From: Mangrovicella endophytica
Lineage (GTDB): Bacteria; Pseudomonadota; Alphaproteobacteria; Rhizobiales; Rhizobiaceae
Direction of reading: 5' to 3'
NCBI RefSeq assembly: GCF_002893625.1
Contig: NZ_PKMZ01000003.1
Coordinates: 496,001-560,000 of the forward strand
DNA: 64,000 nt
Made by a program: the position numbers and the translations under genes. The notes beneath the pieces are model-generated. The model was not told the DNA's origin and did not search any database. It saw only the letters and a list, made by a program, of their open reading frames with translations. Of this stretch, positions 17,363-25,666 are shown piece after piece (the stretch's first letter is position 1; each line of letters starts with the position of its first letter).

Positions 17363-19099
17363 TCACAGGCCGAGCCCCCGCTGGCGGCCGAAGCTCCAGT
17401 CGACGCCGCCGTCGCTGCGGGCGACGCCAGAGACGTGACGGCCGAGCTGTTTTTCGAGTGATGGCGTCCAGGGCACGAGGCTGAAGCCGAGCCCGTCGTC
17501 GATCATGGCGAAGCGGCCGCTCGCGAGGTTCAGCCGCCGCTGATAGATGCCGGTGACATATTCGTCGGGTTCCGGTTTGACCTGCGGCCGGCCGATGTCG
17601 GCGGCGATGCGTTCGGCGACCGCCTCCATCTCGCGACGCCGCAGCGTGTCGACCAGGCCGGGCTGGAAGCTGACGCCGCGCTTCTGGCGCTCGGCAAGGC
17701 CGTGGCCGACAAGATGCTCGGCCCGCCGATCCATGGCGTCGCGCACCTCGGCGCCGAAGCCGCCGCCGAGCGCTGCCGGCTCGCGGGCGATATTCTGCCG
17801 GTCGAGCCAGGTGGCGCCGGTCGCGGTGACCTGCCGCTCGATGTCGAGATCGGACCGCACCGCGATCGCCACGCGGCGCTGGCCGCGCGCGTCGTCGAAT
17901 TTCCGAAGCTCGACGATCGAGCCCGGCGCGCTGTCGCCGGCCGCGTCGAGGTCAGGGAGCTTGATGTGGTGGGTTCGGCCGTCGACGCCGTCGACCACGG
18001 CGAAGGCGGTGCCCTTCAGCTCGTCGTCGAGGCCGCGGGCGACCAGGCGGCCGATGACCGGAGCGTTGAGGCTTTCTGACGCCAGCACATAGCCCGCCGC
18101 GCCGCGCTCGATGCCGCGCTCGGTCAGGCCGTGATGGATGCGCTTGATGATGTCGCCGCGTTCGCCGAGTTCGCGGAGCGTCGCCTCGGCCTTGTCCGAG
18201 ATCGTCCATTGTCCCGGGCCGATCTCGTCGGCGAGGCCGAGGCCTTCGAGCTTGCGCAGCCGCCCGATCTTGAGGGCATGGAATTCGTCGGGCTGCCGAT
18301 CGGGATGCGGTGCGAGATCGATGACGCCGGTCCGATAGGCGTCGCGGGCGAGCTGGCGATCGAGGTTGGTCCAGCGGTCGGCGTCGATCTGGCGCTCCAG
18401 CGTCCGCCGGATCTCCTGATCGGTGCGCGGCCCCAGCTCCTGGGTGATCAGGTCGCGCGCCCGATCGCGCATGCCCTCCTTTATGTAGTCGCGCGAGATG
18501 ACCAGGTTCTCGCCGTCATCTCGCACGCCGCGCACGATCAGATGGACATGCGGATGCTCGGTGTTCCAGTGATCGACCGCGACCCATTCGAGCCGCGTGC
18601 CGAGATCCTTCTCCATCTGGCCGACCAGCTCGCGGGTGAAGCCCTTGAGGTCGGACATCTCCAGCGCGTCGTCCGGCGAGACGATGAACCGGAAGTGGTG
18701 GCGGTCGTCCTCGGACCGCTCCGCGAGGTCCTTGGCGTCGACGTCATCGCCGCCCGGACCGAACAACCGGGCCTTCTCCCCGTCGCGGGTGACGCCGTCG
18801 CGGCGGAGATAGTCGAGATGGGTCGAGAGCGGCGCGGACCGCCCCCCGTGACGGACGACCCGCGCCTTGATGACCGCACCGCGCGAGCGGGCGGTGATGA
18901 GGCGGTTCGCCTGGATGGAGGCGCGCTGGCCGCGCCCGAACCGGGACCGCGCGCCCGACCCGATTTTCCCTTGCCGGGAGACGCTGCCGCCGGCGCGCTG
19001 GGCGGCCGCCAGCGCCTGGGCGATGAAGGGCCGCGCCCGCTGCGCGCTGGTCGAGCGGATGCGGCCTGGCCGGATGCGGAAGTCGTGGTCGTCGGTCAT
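17363..19099 (-). CDS. Relaxase/mobilization nuclease, VirD2-like with DUF3363 C-terminus
   Basis: 578 residues from the ATG at 19099 (an alternative ATG is six codons upstream). The N-terminal relaxase domain has the metal-binding histidine motif WNTEHPHVHLIVRG near residues 178-191 and the SRDYIKEGMRDRARDL segment. The C-terminal half matches DUF3363, typical of Tn4371-like relaxases. It nicks oriT and stays bound to the 5' end of the transferred strand. The MOBP assignment fits the IncP-type nic core found 150 bases upstream of the start. Confidence 0.93.
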   Translation of the reverse strand: MTDDHDFRIRPGRIRSTSAQRARPFIAQALAAAQRAGGSVSRQGKIGSGARSRFGRGQRASIQANRLITARSRGAVIKARVVRHGGRSAPLSTHLDYLRRDGVTRDGEKARLFGPGGDDVDAKDLAERSEDDRHHFRFIVSPDDALEMSDLKGFTRELVGQMEKDLGTRLEWVAVDHWNTEHPHVHLIVRGVRDDGENLVISRDYIKEGMRDRARDLITQELGPRTDQEIRRTLERQIDADRWTNLDRQLARDAYRTGVIDLAPHPDRQPDEFHALKIGRLRKLEGLGLADEIGPGQWTISDKAEATLRELGERGDIIKRIHHGLTERGIERGAAGYVLASESLNAPVIGRLVARGLDDELKGTAFAVVDGVDGRTHHIKLPDLDAAGDSAPGSIVELRKFDDARGQRRVAIAVRSDLDIERQVTATGATWLDRQNIAREPAALGGGFGAEVRDAMDRRAEHLVGHGLAERQKRGVSFQPGLVDTLRRREMEAVAERIAADIGRPQVKPEPDEYVTGIYQRRLNLASGRFAMIDDGLGFSLVPWTPSLEKQLGRHVSGVARSDGGVDWSFGRQRGLGL

Positions 19100-19211
19100 G
19101 CCCGGCGCTCCACACATCGCGCCAACGCGATGATTTTGCTTGGGAATGGGCCGATGCGCAGGCTGCGCCGATCAGGCGCACCTCGCGAAATCGCGGCATA
19201 ACCCCTTGAAA

Positions 19212-19273
19212 AAACACAACCGGACCGAAGCGCACATCGCGCCCCTTTATCCTGCCATCGTGCGGTTGTGTTT
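19212..19273. other. oriT: Probable origin of transfer (oriT) with IncP-type nic core
   Basis: The non-coding gap 19100-19343 before the relaxase gene contains TATCCTGC (19248-19255), which matches the IncP/Ti nic consensus YATCCTG|Y; the predicted nick is between 19254 and 19255 on the + strand. An 11-bp perfect inverted repeat, AAACACAACCG (19212-19222) and CGGTTGTGTTT (19263-19273), brackets it. Smaller GC dyads lie at 19155-19167 and 19184-19195. Position, dyads and nic core together support oriT. Confidence 0.7.
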
Positions 19274-19343
19274 GCGGTCCTCCCTCCCAACGCCCTCCAA
19301 ACTGCGCTGGGGTTCGCCATGCTGCGATGGACGGGAAAGGCGG

Positions 19344-20120
19344 TCATCGCGGGCCTGCAGGCTCCCGTCGGGAGACGAACAGGCCGCCGGTCGGGCTCGC
19401 ATCGGCCGCGACATCACGCGGTGGAGCGGCTGTATTGCCGTCACGCGCCTGTGCGTCCGCCTGCACCGGAGCTGCGCCCGGCCCGCGATCCGATGCGCCG
19501 ATGAAGAGCGGCGCGCGCGTCCAGGCCAGCGGGTCGGCGGCGGCAACGGTAACGATGGCCGGAAACGCTTCGCCGCCGACAAGGGGCGCGAGCTGGGCGA
19601 CATAGGCGCGCGTCTCGGCCGGCAACGGGCGGCCATTCGCGAGGTGGTCGTCGTACCGTCCGGGTCCCGCATTGTAGGCCGCGAGAAAGCCCGGTGCGCC
19701 GTAGCGATCGTAGAGTTCGCGCATATAGGCCGTGCCCCCGATGATGTTGTCGCGGGGATCGAACGGATCGCTGCCAAGGCGATAGCGGGCGCGCAGATAG
19801 GCCCAGGTTTCGGGCATGATCTGCATCAGGCCCATCGCACCCTTGGGCGAGACGGCGCGCGCGTCGTTGGCGCTTTCAACACGCATGAGCGCGCGGATCC
19901 AGGCGACCGGAACGCCGAACCGCTGCGAGGCCTCGCTCACGAAGCCGGCGAGCTGGGTGCTCGCCTCGGCCGGAACCGGCGGCACGGCCTGAGCCTGCGC
20001 CGGCGACATTGGCGAAGCGGCGATCGGTAGGCCGGAAAGGAGAAGTAGGAGCAGCCGGGAGGCGGCACGGGACTTGTCCGTGCCGCTCCGATGATGCTGC
20101 GATCGATGCGGGCCGCGCAC
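19344..20120 (-). CDS. Lytic transglycosylase, VirB1/TrbN-like
   Basis: 258 residues with a signal peptide ending near residue 44 and an SLT domain. The catalytic glutamate is E82 in ALMRVESANDARAVS, followed by KGAMGLMQIMPETW and AYNAGPGRYDD, all standard for soluble-lytic-transglycosylase-type enzymes. In conjugation loci they open peptidoglycan for the secretion channel. The C-terminal 60 residues are disordered. It lies four bases from the DUF736 gene. Confidence 0.93.
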   Translation of the reverse strand: MRGPHRSQHHRSGTDKSRAASRLLLLLLSGLPIAASPMSPAQAQAVPPVPAEASTQLAGFVSEASQRFGVPVAWIRALMRVESANDARAVSPKGAMGLMQIMPETWAYLRARYRLGSDPFDPRDNIIGGTAYMRELYDRYGAPGFLAAYNAGPGRYDDHLANGRPLPAETRAYVAQLAPLVGGEAFPAIVTVAAADPLAWTRAPLFIGASDRGPGAAPVQADAQARDGNTAAPPRDVAADASPTGGLFVSRREPAGPR

Positions 20121-20123
20121 CGC

Positions 20124-20474
20124 TCAGTCCTCGCTGTCGCGCGTGTTGGGGCGCGGCTTGGCTGGCCGCGACCAGTGCAGACCCCAGGTGCCGTTGTCGT
20201 CGCCGGAGCGGAAGAGGTTGGCGCGCAGCGGACGCGGGAACAGCGGGCTGTCGAGCTGCACGGAGACGTAGTCGCCGGCACGTTCGCCGACATGCTTCCA
20301 GCCGGCGCCGATCTCGATGCCGTCGTCCCCGCCGAGCAGGACACGGTAGTCCGGCGCGTTCTCGGCCTCCGACGCCTCGGCCGGAACGAAGGCGAGTTCG
20401 GCGTCGATGCCGAGCGCGGTGAGCCGCCCGGAATAGCCGGACTTGGTGCGGGTGAGTTGGCCGATCTGGGTCAT
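20124..20474 (-). CDS. DUF736 family protein (copy 1)
   Basis: 116 residues starting MTQIGQLTRTKSGYSGRL, with the DUF736 pattern of an N-terminal beta segment, then EIGAGWKHVGERAGDYVSVQ and ANLFRSGDDNGTWGLHWSRP. The family is common on alphaproteobacterial plasmids and ICEs, and its function is unknown. It sits between the peptidase and transglycosylase genes of the transfer region. A diverged second copy is at 25667-25993. Confidence 0.9.
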   Translation of the reverse strand: MTQIGQLTRTKSGYSGRLTALGIDAELAFVPAEASEAENAPDYRVLLGGDDGIEIGAGWKHVGERAGDYVSVQLDSPLFPRPLRANLFRSGDDNGTWGLHWSRPAKPRPNTRDSED

Positions 20475-20509
20475 GTTCGTCTCCTTGGGTTGGGGGTGGA
20501 AGCGGCAGT

Positions 20510-21055
20510 TCAGCGGGTCGGCGCGCGCCAGACGTAGCCGCCGTTGCCGTGCTCATCGGTCCAGAGCGGCGTCGCCCGGCCGATCACATCGCTGGTCGGC
20601 AACGGTCCGAAATAGCGGCCGTCGAGGCTGTCGCGGACCGACCAGTTCATCAGGAAAAGCTCGCCCTCGGCGATGCGTCGGCAGCCGTGCCAGACCGGCA
20701 GCGAGCGGCCGAGATGGTCGCGATCGAGCGCATCGCCCATCGGCACGCCATCGACAGTGATGGCGTGATCGCGGCGGCAGACCTGTTGACCTGGAACGCC
20801 CGCGACCCGCTTCATCAAGGGCACCCCACTGCCGATATAGCCGCGTTCGACCATGAAGGCGGCGAGCGGTTCGGGCGCGCGCACGGCCACTAGATCGGTG
20901 ACCTCGAAGCGGTCGGCTGGCGCGATGCTGTAGAGCCCGATCGGCGTACTCGCCGAGGCGTTCCAGATCAGCTTTGTCGGGAAATCGACGAAGGCGGCGA
21001 TCGCCATGCCCATGGTCAGGACATAGGTGACCATGACGTAGCCGAAGCGGCTCAT
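20510..21055 (-). CDS. traF: TraF, S26 family conjugal transfer peptidase
   Basis: 181 residues from the ATG at 21055, which overlaps the DUF2840 stop. One N-terminal membrane helix (residues 5-25) is followed by the catalytic Ser region SASTPIGLYSI (Ser36) and the Lys region GVPLMKRVAGVPG (Lys82), the Ser-Lys dyad of signal-peptidase-like TraF. In RK2, TraF processes and cyclises the TrbC pilin, and the trbC gene is present here. Confidence 0.93.
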   Translation of the reverse strand: MSRFGYVMVTYVLTMGMAIAAFVDFPTKLIWNASASTPIGLYSIAPADRFEVTDLVAVRAPEPLAAFMVERGYIGSGVPLMKRVAGVPGQQVCRRDHAITVDGVPMGDALDRDHLGRSLPVWHGCRRIAEGELFLMNWSVRDSLDGRYFGPLPTSDVIGRATPLWTDEHGNGGYVWRAPTR

Positions 21056-21573
21056 GATCCGGCCCTCCGACGCAGCAGGAAGGCCTTGTGGTGCTCGGCC
21101 GTGTAGGATCGCGGCTGTTCGCCGGCGCTCATCCTGTTGTGGATGTGCCGCCAATGATCGGGCGACACGTCGCTCGGATCGATGCCGATCGCCTCGATCG
21201 CATCGATCATCTGCAGCACGCGCTCGACCTTGGGCCATCCTTCAACCTTGAGCAGGGCGTCACCGCCGGGGCGCACGAAGGGCACGGTCTGCTGCGGCTC
21301 GCCGGCGCAGACGGTGCGCAGCACGTCGAGATGTGAGGTGATGGTGCCGTAGTCGTTGGCGGCCCAGCGCACGAAGGCGAAGACGCTATCCGGCGCAAAG
21401 CGCAGCACGCGCCGACGGCGGTCGAGGATCTGTTCGCCGACCTCGCGGCCGAACCTGATCCAGTTCTCGACGCGCTTCTCGATCCAGGTGAGTTCGACTT
21501 CGGTCAGGTCGTGGGGCGGCGGCGAGGCCGGTCTCGGCTCGCCGCGCGCACGGATGGCGGCGGCGCCGGTCAT
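21052..21573 (-). CDS. DUF2840 domain protein
   Basis: 173 residues with the DUF2840 hallmark LTWIEKRVENWIRFGRE and RRRRVLRFAPDSVFAFVRWA. The C-terminal part predicts helices. The family appears almost only in the parA-traF interval of Tn4371-like ICEs and related plasmids, and its role has not been shown. It overlaps its neighbours by four bases on both sides. Confidence 0.9.
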   Translation of the reverse strand: MTGAAAIRARGEPRPASPPPHDLTEVELTWIEKRVENWIRFGREVGEQILDRRRRVLRFAPDSVFAFVRWAANDYGTITSHLDVLRTVCAGEPQQTVPFVRPGGDALLKVEGWPKVERVLQMIDAIEAIGIDPSDVSPDHWRHIHNRMSAGEQPRSYTAEHHKAFLLRRRAGS

Positions 21574-21824
21574 GTCGCGTCTCCAGTGCTGTCGGGGAAT
21601 TCGCGCGCGAGCAGCTCGCGCAGCATGTCGGCCACGGTGACGCCGCGCTGGAAGGCGGCGATCTTGATCCGGGCGCGCTGGTCAGGCGTGACGTCGATGG
21701 TCAGCCGCGCGGTGTAGATGGCCGCGTCGGGCGGGCGCGGCGCAGGCGCGTCAGCCGCCCTGATCCAGGTCTCCGCGTCGCCCGGTCGGGTGGCGAAGCC
21801 GCGCTTCGGAGGCGTCGCGGTCAT
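21570..21824 (-). CDS. Small ribbon-helix-helix-like protein of the parA operon
   Basis: 84 residues. After a disordered Pro/Ala-rich N-terminus, residues 38-78 (YTARLTIDVTPDQRARIKIA, then FQRGVTVADMLRELLAREF) resemble a ribbon-helix-helix DNA-binding domain like ParG and other small partner proteins of ParA. It overlaps both parA and the DUF2840 gene. A centromere-binding role is inferred from position and fold. Confidence 0.75.
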   Translation of the reverse strand: MTATPPKRGFATRPGDAETWIRAADAPAPRPPDAAIYTARLTIDVTPDQRARIKIAAFQRGVTVADMLRELLAREFPDSTGDAT

Positions 21825-22459
21825 GGCGCGATCCTCCCGATTTCGGTGACCAGCGCGGCGATCTCGCGGGCGGCGGCGCTGTCGCTGTCTAGCTCGCCGA
21901 CAAGGCGGCCGGTCTGCGCGGTATCGGCGAAGGCGACGCGCTGGCCGATCGTGGCGGCAAGCAGCGGTGGGTCATGGTCGGCGAGCGTCTCGGCGGTCTC
22001 GCGGGCGATGACGGTGCGCGCGGCGCAGCGATTGAGAACGAAGCGCGCGACGAGCTGCTGCCGGTAGATCCGTGCTTCGCCGAGCAGCGACAGCATCTCG
22101 GCCGAGGCCCAGCCGTCGAAGGGCGACGGCTGCACAGGGATCAATACCAGATCGGCGGCGAGCAACGCCGAGCGCATCAGCCCGGCGACGCGTGGTGGCC
22201 CGTCGATGATAACGTGATCGACGTCGCGGGCGATCTCGGGCGCCTCGCGATGCAGCGTGTCGCGCGCCAGGCCGACCACCCCGAAAAGCCGAGGCAGGCT
22301 TTCACGCGCCCGCTGCTGCGACCAGTCGAGCGCCGAGCCCTGCGGGTCCGCATCGATGAGGGTCACGCGTTGGCCGCGCTTTGCCCATTCGCCGGCAAGG
22401 TGGAGCGCAATCGTCGTCTTGCCGACGCCGCCCTTCTGGTTGAGCAACGCGACGATCAT
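21821..22459 (-). CDS. parA: ParA family partition ATPase
   Basis: 212 residues. The deviant Walker A motif KGGVGKTT is at residues 9-16; it is followed by LIDADPQGSALDWS and the Walker B-like DHVIIDGPPR. The short form without an N-terminal DNA-binding domain is the type Ib/ICE kind (ParF/Soj-like). It drives segregation of the element together with a small DNA-binding partner, probably the next gene. Iterons and repA lie just upstream. Confidence 0.94.
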   Translation of the reverse strand: MIVALLNQKGGVGKTTIALHLAGEWAKRGQRVTLIDADPQGSALDWSQQRARESLPRLFGVVGLARDTLHREAPEIARDVDHVIIDGPPRVAGLMRSALLAADLVLIPVQPSPFDGWASAEMLSLLGEARIYRQQLVARFVLNRCAARTVIARETAETLADHDPPLLAATIGQRVAFADTAQTGRLVGELDSDSAAAREIAALVTEIGRIAP

Positions 22460-22595
22460 GACGGTCTCCCGGCGATCGGGGACTCGTCCACACGCCGCGA
22501 AAATGCGGTTCGCGTTAGAAAGATTCCGAAGGAATCTAGGTTAGAGAAGTTACGGGGCTCGCAAGTTGCTGATTCAGCGAGCGGATTCGGCGATT

Positions 22596-22662
22596 CCGGT
22601 CCCCGATAGCACGAGGATCGGGTCCTCGATGGCACGATGGGTCCGGTCCCTGATAGCACGAG
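22596..22662. repeat. Three 20-bp iteron-like direct repeats between repA and parA
   Basis: Copies at 22596-22615, 22619-22638 and 22643-22662 share the pattern CSGGTCCYYGATRGCACGAK, with starts 23 and 24 bases apart. This puts them on one face of the helix. They lie directly after the repA stop. The first and third are nearly identical; the second differs at about four positions. This arrangement suits binding by the RepA initiator (replication origin or copy control) or a partition site. Confidence 0.75.
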
Positions 22663-22667
22663 ACGAT

Positions 22668-23552
22668 TCACAGCTTATCCCCAGGGCGCTTGGTCCAGCG
22701 GCGGCGCTGGCGAGGGATGCCGAGCGCGTTCGGATCGATGGGTTTGAAGGAGAGGATTTCGGGCCCGCCGAGGCACTGCTCGATGGTCAGGCGATAGCCC
22801 GGCAGCGGCTGGCGGCGGACGATGTCGCGCAGGTCGTAGGCGAAGTGCTTGAGCGGCGAGAGCGAGCCGGACTTGGCGTGGAGATGCGGGAAATCGAAGC
22901 TCCAGCCGAACTCCTGCTTGCCGCCGTGCTTGCGCACGAGGCGATAGAGCCAGCGCTCCAGGCCGCCCGTCAGGCCGAAATAGTCGCGGTCGATGGTCAG
23001 CACGAGCGCGTCATCGAGAACGGCGGCGTAGAACCAGTCCGGCACGATCAGCTCGAGGCCGAGCGGCCGGCCTCTGCCGTCGGCGCGCTCCTTCCACTCG
23101 TTGATCCAGGAGAAGCGGTGCAGCCGCCGCTCGGTCGGCTGGCGAATGGATGTCGCCACCGTCGTCGACTGGAGACGGTCGAGCGCGGCCTTCAATCGGT
23201 CGTAGTCCCGCAGGCCGACGCCGCGGCCGATGAACTGCAGAATTTCGTAAGGCGTGGCCGCCATCAGGCGCGACGGGCGCAGGCCGTGATCACGCGCCTC
23301 GACGATCTGGGACGCGGCCCAGATCAGCACGTCGGCGTCCCAGATGGTGGCCATCCCGTGTTCGGGGACGGCTTCTACGCGGATCATGATCGAGCCCGCC
23401 TTGAAGTCGATCGGTGCGATCCGCTTCGACTTGCCAAGGGCGAAGAACGGGTACGCCATCAAGTCCTGCGCGTCGCGGGGCGCGAGATCACCAGGCAGCG
23501 CCCGGAAGAGATCGAGCTGCTCGCGTTCGCTGCTGTGAAGGCGCGCCGACAT
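22668..23552 (-). CDS. repA: RepA, replication initiator protein A (RPA family)
   Basis: 294 residues of the RPA family found on plasmids and ICEs of alpha- and betaproteobacteria. Recognisable blocks are LMAYPFFALGKSKR (residues 32-45), ATIWDADVLIWAASQIVEA, WINEWKERADGRGRPLGLEL and FGLTGGLERWLYRLVRKHGG. It would open the origin by binding iterons; three lie at its 3' end. In Tn4371-like ICEs RepA may support replication of the excised circle. Confidence 0.93.
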   Translation of the reverse strand: MSARLHSSEREQLDLFRALPGDLAPRDAQDLMAYPFFALGKSKRIAPIDFKAGSIMIRVEAVPEHGMATIWDADVLIWAASQIVEARDHGLRPSRLMAATPYEILQFIGRGVGLRDYDRLKAALDRLQSTTVATSIRQPTERRLHRFSWINEWKERADGRGRPLGLELIVPDWFYAAVLDDALVLTIDRDYFGLTGGLERWLYRLVRKHGGKQEFGWSFDFPHLHAKSGSLSPLKHFAYDLRDIVRRQPLPGYRLTIEQCLGGPEILSFKPIDPNALGIPRQRRRWTKRPGDKL

Positions 23553-23560
23553 GCCGGGAC

Positions 23561-23842
23561 TCAGCGCGGGAGGCGGCCGGCGACAGCAGGCGAAACCGCC
23601 TGGCGCTTGGCTGGAAGAACGGTGCCGCCGCGCGGGTCGGACGTTGAGGTGACGAGGCCGCGATCCGCCCAGGCTTGGAGGTCGTCGACGGAGTAGACGA
23701 CGCGGCCGCCGAGCTTCCGGTAGGTCGGGCCGGTGCCGTAGGTACGATGCTTTTCGAGGGTGCGCTCAGAGAGGCCAAGGAAGCGGGCAGCCTCCTGCGT
23801 TCTCAGGTATCGTGGCGGTAGATTGGCGGCTTTTTCGGCCAT
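23561..23842 (-). CDS. AlpA/MerR-like helix-turn-helix protein
   Basis: 93 residues. Residues 12-60 (YLRTQEAARFLGLSERTLEK, then GRVVYSVDDLQAW) are the winged helix of the HTH_17/excisionase class. It lies eight bases upstream of repA in the same direction. Genes of this type precede repA in Tn4371-like elements and may regulate repA or act in excision. Its function is not known. Confidence 0.85.
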   Translation of the reverse strand: MAEKAANLPPRYLRTQEAARFLGLSERTLEKHRTYGTGPTYRKLGGRVVYSVDDLQAWADRGLVTSTSDPRGGTVLPAKRQAVSPAVAGRLPR

Positions 23843-23968
23843 GATCGAACCTCCGTGGTCTCGCGGGAGGCCGCTTCGGATGAGCGGCGGGTTGCGAGCA
23901 CGGTGGCGCGAAGACGGCGCCTTGAACGATGTCGAAGTAAGAAGCTTAAATTCGACACCCGATGGGTG

Positions 23969-24734
23969 TCAGCGCTCGCGTCGGGGACGGCGCAGCAGCG
24001 CCCGGTATCCGCCGCGAACGAGCTTCATGCCGTCGCGGGCAAGACGAATGGTCGTTTCGCGGATGGCGCTGCCAACCCACGACGACGCGTCGTTCTCATG
24101 TTGGGGGAAAAGAAAGTGGGCGATGGCCCGGTAGGTGGCGCCCGTTTCGCGGGCATCGACGGCGCGTAGCATCTGTCGCGCCCGTTGAAGCCGCTGGGGC
24201 GTGATGCGCAGGTCCGCCGGCACCGCACGGCCTGTCGCGGCCGACCAGAACCGGCCCAATGCCGTCAGGCGGTCCGGGGTCATCTCGTCGAGCGGGATCA
24301 CCGCGGCGAGCGCGTCGCCTTCTTTCGAACCTGAAAGGCTGACATCGAATCGCTTGCCGTGGAGGTTCAACCGCAGAAGCGCTGCTTCGCGCTCTCGGAC
24401 AGCGTGAGCCCGAAGATCGTCAACGGTGAGATGAGAACCTACGGAAGGGGCGGGCCCGCTTTGGAGGATGATTGCCGCCGGATCGGTTTGCGGGGTCCAG
24501 AAGATCGGCTGCGCGAGGCCCGTGATGCGTGGGTCTGCTGCGAAAACATAACCCCCATTGCTGAGCAAACGCCGTCGCTGTTTCGTCGCTCAATCGCCTG
24601 GAGGACAACAATTCCTGAAAGGACCTCCTGTAATCCGGGTTTCGCCGTAGGAATTCCCAGGCAAGTTCGCTTGTCGTAAGCTGATCGATATAGTCATAGG
24701 CGGCCTCAGACCGCCAATTTTCTTCCTCGGACAT
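23969..24734 (-). pseudogene. DUF6499-DUF2285 protein gene split by a +1 frameshift
   Basis: A start at 24734 (MSEEENWRSEAAYDY, with GGAGG upstream) gives a DUF6499 domain to about residue 60 (FAQQWG). The frame is then lost, and the rest of the protein (VFAADPRITGLAQPIFW, then the DUF2285 domain ending MKLVRGGYRALLRR) continues in the next frame to 23969. The shift lies at a run of five Gs near 24550-24555; four Gs would join the halves as QQWGYVFAADPR. In related elements the two domains are one protein. This may be a true inactivating mutation or a sequencing error. Confidence 0.75.
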
Positions 24735-24853
24735 CCTCCGCCGCCTCCGCGCAAATGTTACGCAACGCGAGTTGTGAAGCGATGACGATTCCAAGTTGAG
24801 TGATTGCTGGGAAGAACGAAGTCGGATCAACGTGATGCAAATCCTGCATCGCC

Positions 24854-25117
24854 TCAGTGGAGGCGGGGCCCCAGGAGTTCGCCGTAACCGCTTTGGGTCA
24901 TCCATTTGGCGCGGGAGAGATGAGCGGTGTGGACGCGGGCGGCGCGTTCTGGATCGGTTTTGGCACAGATTCCGAAGAGCGCTTCGACGACTTCTTTCCA
25001 GTCCGCACCGTCAGCGTCAGCATCGAGAAGGCGCAGGTAAAGCTTCAGATGCGCCTGGTCATAGGCGGTGAGAGCTGCGCCATCAGGCGGCTGATCCAGA
25101 AAGTCTTCTTTGGTCAC
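24854..25117 (-). CDS. Small DUF2285-like protein
   Basis: 87 residues, helical. The core LKLYLRLLDADADGADWKEV and the end LSRAKWMTQSGYGELL resemble the C-terminal helical region of DUF2285 proteins encoded beside xre and repA genes in ICEs. Function is unknown; a DNA-binding or activator role is guessed from the neighbourhood. It is followed at 24734 by the split DUF6499-DUF2285 gene. Confidence 0.75.
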   Translation of the reverse strand: MTKEDFLDQPPDGAALTAYDQAHLKLYLRLLDADADGADWKEVVEALFGICAKTDPERAARVHTAHLSRAKWMTQSGYGELLGPRLH

Positions 25118-25237
25118 GGTATCCCCCGTTCATAGATGTATCCATTTTGAAGGGGATTGTTAACGCTGTTTTGAGAGCAGAGGCCATTGCCAGACCGTGT
25201 ACACGGCGGCGGAGCGGGGCGATTGCCCGCCGACGCG

Positions 25238-25480
25238 TCAATCGTCTCTCTTCCTGTTGACAAGCATCACTCCCACACCCTGGTCGGAGTTCAGGAAGAC
25301 GATCCCGCCGCCCTCGAACGCGCGCCGGACTTCATCGCGCGTGCTCTCATAGACCTCGAGGCCGCTTTCGGACTCGAGGCGCTTCAGCGCGGTCAAAGAT
25401 ACCCGGGCCCGGTCAGCGAGCGTCTCCTGTGTCCAACCCAGCAACGCGCGTGCGGCCCGAGATTGTCGGGCGGTGATCAT
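25238..25480 (-). CDS. Xre-like helix-turn-helix regulator
   Basis: 80 residues. The N-terminal 55 residues (ARQSRAARALLGWTQETLAD, then RVSLTALKRLES) are a Cro/CI-type HTH. The C-terminal part, RRAFEGGGIVFLNSDQG, is the motif common in short ICE/phage regulators of this class. It probably controls excision or transfer genes of the element; the target is not visible. Confidence 0.88.
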   Translation of the reverse strand: MITARQSRAARALLGWTQETLADRARVSLTALKRLESESGLEVYESTRDEVRRAFEGGGIVFLNSDQGVGVMLVNRKRDD

Positions 25481-25630
25481 GCATGATCACCTCCCATTCG
25501 GACCTACGCCCACGCCAGAACTACGACTATAATAGTCGCTCCAAGGCGCCAAGGCCAGCTTTAAGGCCCTCTGGCGGTCTTTGCTTGCATCCATGCGGCT
25601 CGAACTGATTCGGTCGCCCTAGACGTCGAA

Positions 25631-25654
25631 GACCCCGGCCTCCCGACCGGGGCC
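25631..25654 (-). terminator. GC hairpin downstream of the second DUF736 gene
   Basis: CCCCGG (25633-25638) pairs with CCGGGG (25647-25652), 15 bases past the DUF736 stop on the minus strand. Only a very short U stretch follows, so it is a weak intrinsic terminator candidate or a transcript-end stabiliser. Confidence 0.4.
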
Positions 25655-25666
25655 TTGCGCGGGGAC

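Noticed and set aside
22596-22662. A CRISPR array
   Set aside because: Only three imperfect 20-bp repeats separated by 3-4 bases occur; there are no spacers of CRISPR length and no cas genes.
22566-23696. A 376-codon open frame antisense to repA
   Set aside because: RepA is a recognisable initiator on the other strand and the antisense frame shows no domain.
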